64,000 nt of DNA from Pseudoalteromonas rubra. Its GTDB lineage: Bacteria; Pseudomonadota; Gammaproteobacteria; Enterobacterales; Alteromonadaceae. The stretch covers positions 186,001 to 250,000 of the forward strand of contig NZ_AHCD03000036.1 of assembly GCF_000238295.3 (NCBI RefSeq). Direction: 5' to 3'. The notes below the pieces were generated by a model. It ran no database searches. It saw only the letters and a program-made list of their open reading frames with translations, and had not been told where the DNA came from. Made by a program: the position numbers and the translations under genes. Positions 52,790 to 61,900 of the stretch are shown here, piece by piece; positions within the stretch are counted from its first letter, which is position 1, and every line of letters starts with the position of its first letter.

Positions 52790-53812
52790 GTGAAAGAGTT
52801 AGTTGCGCGGAGCTTGAAGTATCAGGCTGGGACGGTTCAGGTGCTGGATCAGTATTTACTGCCACATGAGGAAACATGGCATCATTGCACCAGTGTGGCA
52901 CAAATGGCGTCGTTGATTCTGACACTGAAAGTACGTGGCGCCCCTTTGATTGGCTTAGCAGCAAGCCTGCTGGTTGCCTATCTGGCAGAACAAGGGCACG
53001 GTAAAGCCCAGCTTAGAGAGGCGATTGACGAGCTGGAAGCCACCCGCCCGACGGCGGTGAATCTGATGCACTGCATGGCGAGGCTGCGTACAGCCTTGCA
53101 GCAGCATGATTACGCGCAGGCTGTGGTGGCAGAAGCTGAGCGCCTGTTTGAAGAAGACTGTGCACTGTGCGACAGAATGGCAACACTGGGGGCACAGCTG
53201 GTCGAACCCTCAGATAACATTCTGACACATTGTAATACTGGCGCGCTGGCCACTGCCGGAGTGGGCACCGCATTGGGTGTGATCCATCATGCAGCCCGAC
53301 AGCATGCGGACATCCATATCTGGGTTGATGAAACCCGGCCATTATTGCAAGGGGGCAGGCTGACTGCCTATGAACTGGCACAGTGGCAGATCCCTTACAC
53401 TTTGATTTGCGATAATATGGCGGCCAGCCTGATGGCTGCAGGCAAGGTCGATAAAATTTTTGTCGGGGCTGATCGCATTGCTGCGAACGGCGATTTTGCG
53501 AATAAAGTGGGCACCTACAATCTGGCTGTGCTGGCTCACTACCATCAGATCCCTTTCTATGTGGTTGCTCCGGTTACAACTCTGGACATTGGCTGTGCTT
53601 CAGGCGCAGAGATCCCGATTGAGCAGCGCGCTGAAAGCGAGGTTACCGGGGTGAGTGGCAGCTTTGGTCACTGTCAGTGGGCACCCGCACAGGCACAGGT
53701 GTATAACCCGGCTTTTGATGTCACACCGGCTGATCTGATCACGGCATGGGTACTGGATACGGGCGTGTATTATCCGCAGGAAGTAGCGGCTGGGGTATTA
53801 GGCACGGTATGA
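52790..53812 (+). CDS. mtnA: Methylthioribose-1-phosphate isomerase
   Basis: A 340-residue eIF2B-like isomerase converting MTR-1-P to methylthioribulose-1-P. GTG 52790 has CGGAG about 10 nt upstream. Motifs: RGAPLIGLAAS, HCNTGALATAG (catalytic Cys), DETRPLLQGGRLTAYEL, GADRIAANGDFANKVGTY with the catalytic Asp. Follows mtnK in the pathway. Confidence 0.95.
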   Translation: MKELVARSLKYQAGTVQVLDQYLLPHEETWHHCTSVAQMASLILTLKVRGAPLIGLAASLLVAYLAEQGHGKAQLREAIDELEATRPTAVNLMHCMARLRTALQQHDYAQAVVAEAERLFEEDCALCDRMATLGAQLVEPSDNILTHCNTGALATAGVGTALGVIHHAARQHADIHIWVDETRPLLQGGRLTAYELAQWQIPYTLICDNMAASLMAAGKVDKIFVGADRIAANGDFANKVGTYNLAVLAHYHQIPFYVVAPVTTLDIGCASGAEIPIEQRAESEVTGVSGSFGHCQWAPAQAQVYNPAFDVTPADLITAWVLDTGVYYPQEVAAGVLGTV

Positions 53813-53824
53813 CGACACCGTGCC
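53801..53824. terminator. Hairpin overlapping mtnA stop
   Basis: Stem GGCACGGT / ACCGTGCC with an 8-nt loop containing the mtnA stop, between convergent genes; no T run. Confidence 0.4.
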
Positions 53825-53835
53825 GGACGAGCGCT

Positions 53836-54378
53836 TTAATCCAGTAACGGAAAGCGCTCGGCGATAGGGTTGTCAGTACTTTGTGCCACCCAGCCCTGCT
53901 CATTGTTGAACAGCCGGATTGCGGTAAATTGGGGATCGCTGCCCATATCAAACCAGTGAGGTGTCATTGCGGGTACTGAAATCAAATCGCCCTGCTGGCA
54001 CAGAACCTGATAAACCCGTTCGCCGATATGCAGGCAAAATAGCCCCTGGCCCTGAACAAAAAAGCGTACTTCATCTTCGCTATGGGTGTGCTCAAAAAGA
54101 AACTTCTGACGCATAACGGGCGCGTCAGGATGCCCTTTTGGCAAAGAGATCACGTCCACAGTCTGATAGCCATCCTGTGCTTTCAGGCGAGCAATGTCCT
54201 GTTCATATGCCTCAAGAATGTCATCGTGTGATGTTGTCTGGTTTATCTCATATGCGGCTTGCCATTGCTCAAAGCGGACACCCACCTGAGCAAGCTGGGC
54301 GGCTATCTGGGTGTGTGCCTCACTGTGGAATTCAATGTTATCCGGGTGCTGATCATGATAAATGGTCAATTGGCTCAT
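53836..54378 (-). CDS. mtnD: Acireductone dioxygenase (intact copy)
   Basis: A 180-residue cupin enzyme that cleaves acireductone to 2-keto-4-methylthiobutyrate and formate (Fe form). Ligands His97, His99, Glu103 (EHTHSEDEVRFF) and His141 (TPHWFD) are present. It is the last gene of the minus-strand mtnB-C-(D/C)-D run; its ATG overlaps the stop of the hybrid gene by 4 bp. All but its last six codons lie in duplication unit 1. Confidence 0.94.
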   Translation of the reverse strand: MSQLTIYHDQHPDNIEFHSEAHTQIAAQLAQVGVRFEQWQAAYEINQTTSHDDILEAYEQDIARLKAQDGYQTVDVISLPKGHPDAPVMRQKFLFEHTHSEDEVRFFVQGQGLFCLHIGERVYQVLCQQGDLISVPAMTPHWFDMGSDPQFTAIRLFNNEQGWVAQSTDNPIAERFPLLD

Positions 54379-56240
54379 CGTGACTCCTGTGCATTATATT
54401 GGCTGAAATCTTCAATAAAGGGATGTGCCTGCGTCCGCGGCTGTCCGTCACGCCACAATTGCAGGGTCTGCATGCCCGCTGTTTTTGCTGCATCCAGCTC
54501 GGCCACCACATCGCTCAGAAAGAGCACTTCATGCGCCGCAAAGGATAGCTGACTGGCGATGGCCTGATAGGCCTCGGGTTGCTGTTTGGCACCTATCCGG
54601 GTATCAAAATAACCACTGAATAAGGGACGCATATCGCCATAGTCCGAATGGGCAAACAGCAGTTGCTGGGCCTGCACTGAACCAGACGAATAGACATAGA
54701 GTGCAGTGCCCGCAGCATGTTCGGCAGACAAAAACTGGTGCGCATCTGGGTAAATATGGCCGGTAAAATCGCCATTTTGATAGCCATGTTGCCAGATCAT
54801 GCCCTGTAATTGTTTCAGCGGCGTGACTTTCTTATCTTCAGCGATCCAGCTGAGCAGTGCCTGGATAACCTGATCCAGTGAGGCTTGTGGTGCGTTCAGT
54901 TCAGCACGCACTGCATCAAGCTGTGCAGTCACTTCCGGGGTGTGTGCATGCTGGCGCACGAAATCGGGTAGCTTGTCTGTGGCATAGGTGAACAGGATCT
55001 CTTTGACGAAAGAGATACGGGTAATGGTGCCTTCGATGTCGGTCAAACGCTCGGCGATAGGGTTGTCAGTACTTTGTGCCACCCAGCCCTGCTCATTGTT
55101 GAACAGCCGGATTGCGGTAAATTGGGGATCGCTGCCCATATCAAACCAGTGAGGTGTCATTGCGGGTACTGAAATCAAATCGCCCTGCTGGCACAGAACC
55201 TGATAAACCCGTTCGCCGATATGCAGGCAAAATAGCCCCTGGCCCTGAACAAAAAAGCGTACTTCATCTTCGCTATGGGTGTGCTCAAAAAGAAACTTCT
55301 GACGCATAACGGGCGCGTCAGGATGCCCTTTTGGCAAAGAGATCACGTCCACAGTCTGATAGCCATCCTGTGCTTTCAGGCGAGCAATGTCCTGTTCATA
55401 TGCCTCAAGAATGTCATCGTGTGATGTTGTCTGGTTTATCTCATATGCGGCTTGCCATTGCTCAAAGCGGACACCCACCTGAGCAAGCTGGGCGGCTATC
55501 TGGGTGTGTGCCTCACTGTGGAATTCAATGTTATCCGGGTGCTGATCATGATAAATGGTCAATTGGCTCATCGTGACTCCTGTGCATTATATTGGCTGAA
55601 ATCTTCAATAAAGGGATGTGCCTGCGTCCGCGGCTGTCCGTCACGCCACAATTGCAGGGTCTGCATGCCCGCTGTTTTTGCTGCATCCAGCTCGGCCACC
55701 ACATCGCTCAGAAAGAGCACTTCATGCGCCGCAAAGGATAGCTGACTGGCGATGGCCTGATAGGCCTCGGGTTGCTGTTTGGCACCTATCCGGGTATCAA
55801 AATAACCACTGAATAAGGGACGCATATCGCCATAGTCCGAATGGGCAAACAGCAGTTGCTGGGCCTGCACTGAACCAGACGAATAGACATAGAGTGCAGT
55901 GCCCGCAGCATGTTCGGCAGACAAAAACTGGTGCGCATCTGGGTAAATATGGCCGGTAAAATCGCCATTTTGATAGCCATGTTGCCAGATCATGCCCTGT
56001 AATTGTTTCAGCGGCGTGACTTTCTTATCTTCAGCGATCCAGCTGAGCAGTGCCTGGATAACCTGATCCAGTGAGGCTTGTGGTGCGTTCAGTTCAGCAC
56101 GCACTGCATCAAGCTGTGCAGTCACTTCCGGGGTGTGTGCATGCTGGCGCACGAAATCGGGTAGCTTGTCTGTGGCATAGGTGAACAGGATCTCTTTGAC
56201 GAAAGAGATACGGGTAATGGTGCCTTCGATGTCGGTCAAA
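53855..56240. repeat. Perfect tandem duplication, two 1193-bp units
   Basis: Unit 1 covers 53855-55047, unit 2 covers 55048-56240; I find no mismatch. The unit spans almost all of mtnD plus almost all of mtnC. It leaves intact mtnC upstream, intact mtnD downstream, and a hybrid mtnD-mtnC in between. The flanking bases (GAAAG and TCAAA before CGCTCGG) show only slight microhomology. Confidence 0.92.
54375..55571 (-). CDS. In-frame MtnD-MtnC hybrid (acireductone dioxygenase + enolase-phosphatase)
   Basis: A 398-residue product: MtnD residues 1-175 (His97, His99, Glu103, His141 all present; only the last five residues lost) joined at 55047/55048 to MtnC residues 6-228 (nucleophile Asp8 of LTDIEGT kept; only MIKAI lost). 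Both active sites are therefore complete, and the hybrid could be a bifunctional enzyme for consecutive steps (MtnC then MtnD). It keeps the ATGA overlaps with both neighbours. Made by the tandem duplication. Confidence 0.8.
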   Translation of the reverse strand: MSQLTIYHDQHPDNIEFHSEAHTQIAAQLAQVGVRFEQWQAAYEINQTTSHDDILEAYEQDIARLKAQDGYQTVDVISLPKGHPDAPVMRQKFLFEHTHSEDEVRFFVQGQGLFCLHIGERVYQVLCQQGDLISVPAMTPHWFDMGSDPQFTAIRLFNNEQGWVAQSTDNPIAERLTDIEGTITRISFVKEILFTYATDKLPDFVRQHAHTPEVTAQLDAVRAELNAPQASLDQVIQALLSWIAEDKKVTPLKQLQGMIWQHGYQNGDFTGHIYPDAHQFLSAEHAAGTALYVYSSGSVQAQQLLFAHSDYGDMRPLFSGYFDTRIGAKQQPEAYQAIASQLSFAAHEVLFLSDVVAELDAAKTAGMQTLQLWRDGQPRTQAHPFIEDFSQYNAQESR

Positions 56241-56254
56241 ATTGCTTTGATCAT
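55568..56254 (-). CDS. mtnC: Enolase-phosphatase E1
   Basis: A 228-residue HAD-superfamily enzyme that enolises and dephosphorylates diketomethylthiopentyl-1-P to acireductone. HAD motif I TDIEGT (Asp8), motif II YSSGSV, motif III Lys in RIGAKQQPEAY, motif IV FLSDVVAELDAA. The ATG overlaps mtnB by 4 bp and the 3' end overlaps the hybrid gene by 4 bp. Confidence 0.95.
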   Translation of the reverse strand: MIKAILTDIEGTITRISFVKEILFTYATDKLPDFVRQHAHTPEVTAQLDAVRAELNAPQASLDQVIQALLSWIAEDKKVTPLKQLQGMIWQHGYQNGDFTGHIYPDAHQFLSAEHAAGTALYVYSSGSVQAQQLLFAHSDYGDMRPLFSGYFDTRIGAKQQPEAYQAIASQLSFAAHEVLFLSDVVAELDAAKTAGMQTLQLWRDGQPRTQAHPFIEDFSQYNAQESR

Positions 56255-56865
56255 GCGTTTTTTTCCAGTTGTCTGCGCGTCAGTTCGCAGTTAAACAAAA
56301 ACTCCAGTGCCTCGATATGACGACGCGTTTCACTGATGTCTGCCCCCATTGCGTAAAGTCCATGGCCGCGGATCAGCACCCCGTGCTGAACAGGCGTATG
56401 GGCATGGTATTCAGCCACCCGACGTGCCAGGGCTGGAATATCCTGATCGTTGTCAAAGACTGGAATAGCCAGGGTTTCCAGGTGACTGGTAAAACCATGC
56501 AGGGCTTTTTGCATTTCGTACCCCTGAATGTTTAGGCTGTGCTCAGCTGTTAGCCGAGACAGCACCGTTGCCGCAACGGAGTGGGTATGCAAGATGCAGT
56601 GTGTACGCGCACTGAGTGCATACAGGGCAAGGTGCAGCTCAGTTTCGGCTGAAGGCTTACCGGTTCCGCCGGTATGTGTGCCTTCGGTATTGAACTCAAG
56701 AAAATGCTCGGGTTGCAACGCCCCTTTGTCATGACCACTGGCCGTGACAACAAAGCCCTGCTCTGTTCTAATGGAAAAGTTGCCCCCGGTTGCCGGTACC
56801 CAGCCTTGCTCACTGAGCCAGCGTCCGGCGTCTATCAGGGCATGTTTCGCTTGTGCTGATTGCAT
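56251..56865 (-). CDS. mtnB: Methylthioribulose-1-phosphate dehydratase
   Basis: A 204-residue class II aldolase-fold Zn enzyme. ATG 56865 (MQSAQAKH) has AGAGGT about 6 nt upstream. Zn ligands in LHTHSVAATVL and in HGVLIRGHGLYAMG; TGGNFSIRT phosphate loop. First gene of the minus-strand mtn run, divergent from the aminotransferase. Confidence 0.95.
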   Translation of the reverse strand: MQSAQAKHALIDAGRWLSEQGWVPATGGNFSIRTEQGFVVTASGHDKGALQPEHFLEFNTEGTHTGGTGKPSAETELHLALYALSARTHCILHTHSVAATVLSRLTAEHSLNIQGYEMQKALHGFTSHLETLAIPVFDNDQDIPALARRVAEYHAHTPVQHGVLIRGHGLYAMGADISETRRHIEALEFLFNCELTRRQLEKNA

Positions 56866-56902
56866 ACGCTTACCTCTCACGAATAACATCGTGGATAATT
56901 TT

Positions 56903-56918
56903 AGACGGCTATACTTCT
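56903..56918. promoter_or_regulatory. MetJ-box-like octamers (mtnB / aminotransferase)
   Basis: AGACGGCT (7/8 to AGACGTCT) directly followed by ATACTTCT (6/8), in the divergent intergenic region. The 16-mer matches AGAAGTCTATACATCT of the mtnK/mtnA region in 13 of 16 positions. Confidence 0.65.
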
Positions 56919-56978
56919 ATTTGCAGCAATGATAGCATCGCTCGGGCCGTTACACCACACACAAACGAGGACTTGGCA

Positions 56979-58118
56979 GTGGAAAGTAAATTACCTCATG
57001 TAGGCACCAGTATTTTTTCAAAGATGACCGCGCTGGCCAATCAGCACGGTGCACTGAACCTGTCTCAGGGTTTTCCTGAATTTGATGCGCCAGAGCGCCT
57101 TAAACTGCGGTTGACTCAGCATGTACAAGCGGGGATGAACCAGTACGCGCCATCACCCGGGGTGCCGGCGCTACAGCAGCAGATAGCGGCCCTAGCGGAG
57201 CGCAAATATGGTGCGCAGATCGACGCCGAGGCGCAGGTCACCGTCACTGCCGGCGCCACAGAAGCCTTGTTTGTTGCCATTCAGACCCTGGTACGCCCGG
57301 GTGATGAAGTGATCGTGTTTGACCCGGCCTATGACTCTTACCATCCGGCGATAGAGCTGGCAGGTGGCACCAGTGTGCACATTGCCTTGCAGGCGCCTGA
57401 TTATCAGGTTGACTGGCAGCAGGTTGCGTCAGCCATCACACCTCAAACTCGCGCTATTATTGTTAATACGCCACATAACCCAAGTGCGAAAACACTCAAA
57501 GCAGCGGATATGGCAGCGCTTAAGGCCTTGGTGATTGAACATGACTTGTATGTGATCAGCGACGAAGTTTACGAGCACATTACCTTTGATGCACAGCCAC
57601 ATTTGAGTGCGTTGCGCGACCCGGCGCTGGCAGTACGTGCTATGGTGGTGGCTAGCTTTGGTAAAACCTTCCATTGTACGGGCTGGAAGCTGGGGTATTG
57701 CATTGCTCCAGCGGCACTGAGCAAGGAATTTCGTAAAATTCATCAGTATGTGACCTTCTCCTGTTTTACGCCGGCACAGTTAGCGTTGGCTGACATGCTC
57801 AATGAGGAGCCGGAGCATGTGGATGCACTGGCTGATTTCTATCAGCATAAGCGCGATCTGTTGGCAGAGGCACTGCAAAGTAGTCGATTCACTATTTTGC
57901 CCAGCGAGGGGAGCTATTTCCTGTTGCTGGATTACAGCGCTATCTCGTCACTGGATGATGTGCGCTTTTGTGATTATCTGGTGGAAGAAGTCGGGGTGGC
58001 CGCAATTCCGCTGAGCGTATTTTATGCCGATGGCAGTACAGATAAAGTGATCCGCCTGTGTTTTGCCAAAGAAGACAACACCTTAGTGGAGGCGGCGAAG
58101 CGTTTATGTCAGCTTTAA
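56979..58118 (+). CDS. mtnE: Methionine aminotransferase (class I/II, YbdL/MtnE-like)
   Basis: A 379-residue PLP enzyme. GTG 56979 (first residues ESKLPHVGTS) is preferred over earlier in-frame codons because ACGAGGA lies 9 nt upstream and the length then fits the family. Motifs: LNLSQGFPEFDAP, NTPHNPSAK, VYEHITFD and the Schiff-base Lys in SFGKTFHCTGWKLG. It converts 2-keto-4-methylthiobutyrate to methionine, using glutamine or other donors. Overlaps the next gene by 13 bp. Confidence 0.85.
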   Translation: MESKLPHVGTSIFSKMTALANQHGALNLSQGFPEFDAPERLKLRLTQHVQAGMNQYAPSPGVPALQQQIAALAERKYGAQIDAEAQVTVTAGATEALFVAIQTLVRPGDEVIVFDPAYDSYHPAIELAGGTSVHIALQAPDYQVDWQQVASAITPQTRAIIVNTPHNPSAKTLKAADMAALKALVIEHDLYVISDEVYEHITFDAQPHLSALRDPALAVRAMVVASFGKTFHCTGWKLGYCIAPAALSKEFRKIHQYVTFSCFTPAQLALADMLNEEPEHVDALADFYQHKRDLLAEALQSSRFTILPSEGSYFLLLDYSAISSLDDVRFCDYLVEEVGVAAIPLSVFYADGSTDKVIRLCFAKEDNTLVEAAKRLCQL

Positions 58119-58918
58119 CAGTAGCTCTGGTTCAGCAGGCGATTGAGTGGCTGGCACCGCAGAACAATTTTGCGCAGCTGGAAAGGCAGTTGGGCGCACA
58201 GCAGGCGCAACTCAATGATTGCGATCTGATCATTTTGCCGGAAACCTTTGCAACCGGTTTTGCATTGGCTGAAGCGTGTGCAGAGCCGCCTGAGCAGGGA
58301 GAAGCGCTGGCTTTTTTACAGCAGTTGGCACAGCGCTGGCAGGCCGTCGTGGCGGGCAGCGTGTTGGTGGATCTGGGCGAAAAGAAAGCCAACCGTTTTT
58401 ACTGGTGCTGGCCGGATGGCACCGTGCGCTATTATGACAAACGCCATTTATTCTGTCTGGGTAAAGAAGGGGATTATGTGCATGCCGGACAGGAACGAGT
58501 CGTTGTTGAGGTAAAGGGATTTCGGATCTTACCTCAGGTATGCTATGACCTGCGTTTTCCGGTGTTCCAGCGTAACCGCAATGATTATGATGTGATGATC
58601 AATGTGGCTAACTGGCCTGCTGCACGACGTCGGATCTGGGATACCTTATTGCAAGCCAGAGCAATTGAAAATCAGTGTTATGTGCTGGGCTGCAATCGTA
58701 TTGGTGACGATGGCTATGGAACAGCGCACAATGGCGGTACCGCTGCTTATGATTTCACTGGTGCATTACTGGCCGGTGCCCCGGATGACGCAGCCGATGT
58801 ACTCGTGGTTAGTCTGGAAAAGGCGCCACTGGATACCTTTAAACAGGGGTTTCCTGCCCACCTTGATGCCGATGACTTCGTGTTACCCGCACTGCAAAAA
58901 GGGCCGCGCGACGAATGA
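58106..58918 (+). CDS. yafV: Omega-amidase (Nit2/YafV-type nitrilase)
   Basis: A 270-residue carbon-nitrogen hydrolase. The catalytic triad is Glu46 (ILPETFATGF), Lys112 (YYDKRHLF) and Cys146 (PQVCYDLRFP). It hydrolyses 2-oxoglutaramate (or 2-oxosuccinamate), which arises when glutamine donates the amino group to ketomethylthiobutyrate, and so pulls the transaminase forward. Start ATG 58106 within the end of the aminotransferase gene: a translationally coupled pair. The stop lies in the loop of a hairpin. Confidence 0.92.
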   Translation: MSALTVALVQQAIEWLAPQNNFAQLERQLGAQQAQLNDCDLIILPETFATGFALAEACAEPPEQGEALAFLQQLAQRWQAVVAGSVLVDLGEKKANRFYWCWPDGTVRYYDKRHLFCLGKEGDYVHAGQERVVVEVKGFRILPQVCYDLRFPVFQRNRNDYDVMINVANWPAARRRIWDTLLQARAIENQCYVLGCNRIGDDGYGTAHNGGTAAYDFTGALLAGAPDDAADVLVVSLEKAPLDTFKQGFPAHLDADDFVLPALQKGPRDE

Positions 58919-58929
58919 ATTCGTCGCGC
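58906..58929. terminator. Hairpin containing the yafV stop codon
   Basis: A perfect 10-bp stem GCGCGACGAA / TTCGTCGCGC, loop TGAA, whose loop contains the TGA stop; it lies between convergent genes and has no T run. Confidence 0.5.
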
Positions 58930-58961
58930 CAAGTTAAAGCTGGTATGCCTGCCGAAACAGC

Positions 58962-61900
58962 CTAAGACGCGTTGTAGCTGTGAATGAGCAGCTCCTGCTC
59001 AGGGGGAGCCAGCGCTGTTTGCTGTTGCGAGGCAATCGAAAAATAGCCAAGCAACTCACGCATTGCATTCGCCTGATCTGCCATTTGTCTGGCTGCAGCC
59101 ATGGTTTCTTCCGTAATGGCTGAGTTTTCCTGAATCAAATCGGTCAGGCGCTGCACCACAATGTCTACTTCTTTGATTGACTGTTGCTGCGTGGTTGTCG
59201 ACTGATTGATTTTCACTATATTCTGACTGACATCGGCAACAGCCTGCACTATCTGGTGCAGCTTATCGCCTGAATTATTAGCCAGCTGAGTGCCTTGTTC
59301 CACTTTTTCGTTGCTGTTAGCGATGATCTCTTTAATTTGCTTTGCAGACGCGGCACTGCGACCCGCCAGCTCACGCACTTCATTGGCAACCACGGCAAAA
59401 CCCCGGCCATTTTCGCCGGCGCGGGCTGCCTCCACCGCAGCATTAAGGGCCAGCAAGTTGGTCTGGAATGCCAGTGCATCGATCACCGATACGATTTCAT
59501 TGATGTCTTTGCTGGCTCGGTTTACTTCTCCTATAGCATCAACCGTGTCCTGCGATAAAGAGCCTCCTTCTTTAGCGATGGTCTCCGCATTGCTGGCCAA
59601 TTCCACGGCCGTACCGGATTGTTGTGCAACCTGAGTCAGTTCTTCCAGCATATGGCCTGTGCTTGCGCTGGCCTCTTCCAGGTTGGCAGCTTGTTCCTCG
59701 GTGCGCTGGCTGATCTCGGTGTTACTGGCGGCAATCTCGCCAGCACTTTGTGTGACCTGGCCGGCCGCATACTGGATCCCTTCAATTACTTCAGTCAACT
59801 TGGCAATGGTGGCATTCACGTCACGCTGCAGGGTCTCAAACACACCTTCATAGTGACCGTTGATCTGCTCATTTAACTGTCCTTTAGCCAGTGCCCCGAG
59901 TACCCGGGTGACTTCATTGATGGCATCAGAGACTGTGGTTGTTGAGGTATTCACGTCCTCTTTAAGTTGCAGTAACTGACCTTGCAGGTCGGATTCTATC
60001 TGGATAGTAAAATCACCCTGACTCATGGCTGACATCACGCTTGCCAGCTCTTCAATAACACGGCTGAGGTTATTGACCGAGTGGTTGATATCGCCTTTGA
60101 GGGTGTCCAGCTGGCCCCGCATGGGAGAGTTGATGGTGCGATCAAAGCGGCCACGGCTGATTGCCATCATCACAGATGAAATCTCACTGATGGCTTCGTC
60201 AACACTGCTGATCGACACATTAATGTGTTCTTTCAAGTCGCCAAGCTGCCCCTGAGCTGGTGTTGATACTTCCTGTTTAAAGTCTCCTTCGCTGACCGCA
60301 GCCATGGTATGGCCAATGTCTTCGATAATGGCGGCAAGGTTTTCGACACTGGAATTTGTGTCTTCTTTGAGCTCTTCCAATTGACCACGCAGTGGCAATT
60401 CGAGACGCTTACTAAAATCGCCCTGGCGCAATGCACTCATCATCGCTGCCAGTCCATCTATGGCGCTGGCGACACTGCTTACGGAATTGTTGACGCTGAC
60501 TTTGAGCTGCTGCAGGCTACCTTGTGCTTCTACCTGTACTTGCCCCCTAAAGTGGCCTTGCTCCATGTCCGACATCACGGTGACAATTTCTGTCATGGTG
60601 GTGTTGATTGAATGCATTGAGCTGTTGATGTGCTGCTTCAGGGTTGCCAGGTCGCCACACATGTCTGACTGCAACTGTTTATCAAACTGACCTTCCGACA
60701 TGGCGTGGATCACCTGGCCGATGTCGCTCAGTGCACTTTGCAAGCTCTGGGCACAATCATTGGTGGCGCGTTTAAGGGTATCCAGTTCACCTTTACAGGG
60801 GGCACTGATCCGGTCATCAAAGCGACCGGCTGCCATGCGGTCCATGACTCGGTTTGTTTCCGAAATAGACAATTGCAGTGCGTCCAGTAGTGAGTTGAAT
60901 GCTTGTCCGCAGCGGCCAATTTCATCATTGATGTCAATCTTGGTACGTAATGCAAAGTCGCCTTCTTGTTCTACCTGACGCATGGTATTGACCAGCGCAT
61001 GAACCGGACGGGTCAGGGTTCGGGCAAACCAGAATGCGGCCAGAATGATCATCATCACACAGGCCGCCAGCACGATAAGCAGCTGAGTACGCAAAGTATT
61101 AATGGGGGCGAAGGCTTCGGCCTCATCAATTTCAGCCAGCAATGCCCAGCGTACATTAAATACGTCTACAGATGTGTATGCTGACAACACAGGATTGCCA
61201 TTGTAGTCCAGCACCACTTTTTGCCCTTGCTGTCCCTGCATGGCCAGCTGAAATGCCTCGGTATTCACTGTGCCTTTTTCAGGGTGGCGGAATGAGGCAG
61301 TTACGGAGTGATGAACCGGATCCAGATAAGAATCTGAGCGCATCAGGCCTTCCGGGCCAACCAGGTAGGTCTCGCCGCTCTCACCCAATCCCTGACGTTC
61401 AGTCATGATGGCATTCAGGGCGTCAATGGAGAGTTGAAAGATCAGTGTGGCAGATACCTGACCGTCGATGACCAAAGGTGCGGCAACAAAACTGGCCGGG
61501 GCATTGTAAGAAGGCAGGTATTGCTCGTAATCAACAAAGGCCATTTCTCCTTCTTTGGTGAGCTCGCGGGCTGCCAGAAATGCCTTGGCAAGATTACTTT
61601 GTGCATAAGGGCCGTACAGTAATGAAGTGGCAAAATCGCTCTCTTTGTAAACCGAATAGATCACATTGCCATTTAGGTTATCGACGATAAAAATATCGTA
61701 GAACTCGTAAACATCGGCAATTTTTGTGAAAAATGCGTGGTATTGGCTATGTATTTCATCATACGCATCATCAACACCGCTGCTGGTCAGGTTGACTTTT
61801 TCGCCCAGAGGGTGAGGGTTCTCGGCCAGGTAGCGAGTCTGAAGCGTGATCCCCTGAGGAGATAACTCCGAGAGCAATATTGCGGGGGGCGCCGCTTGCT

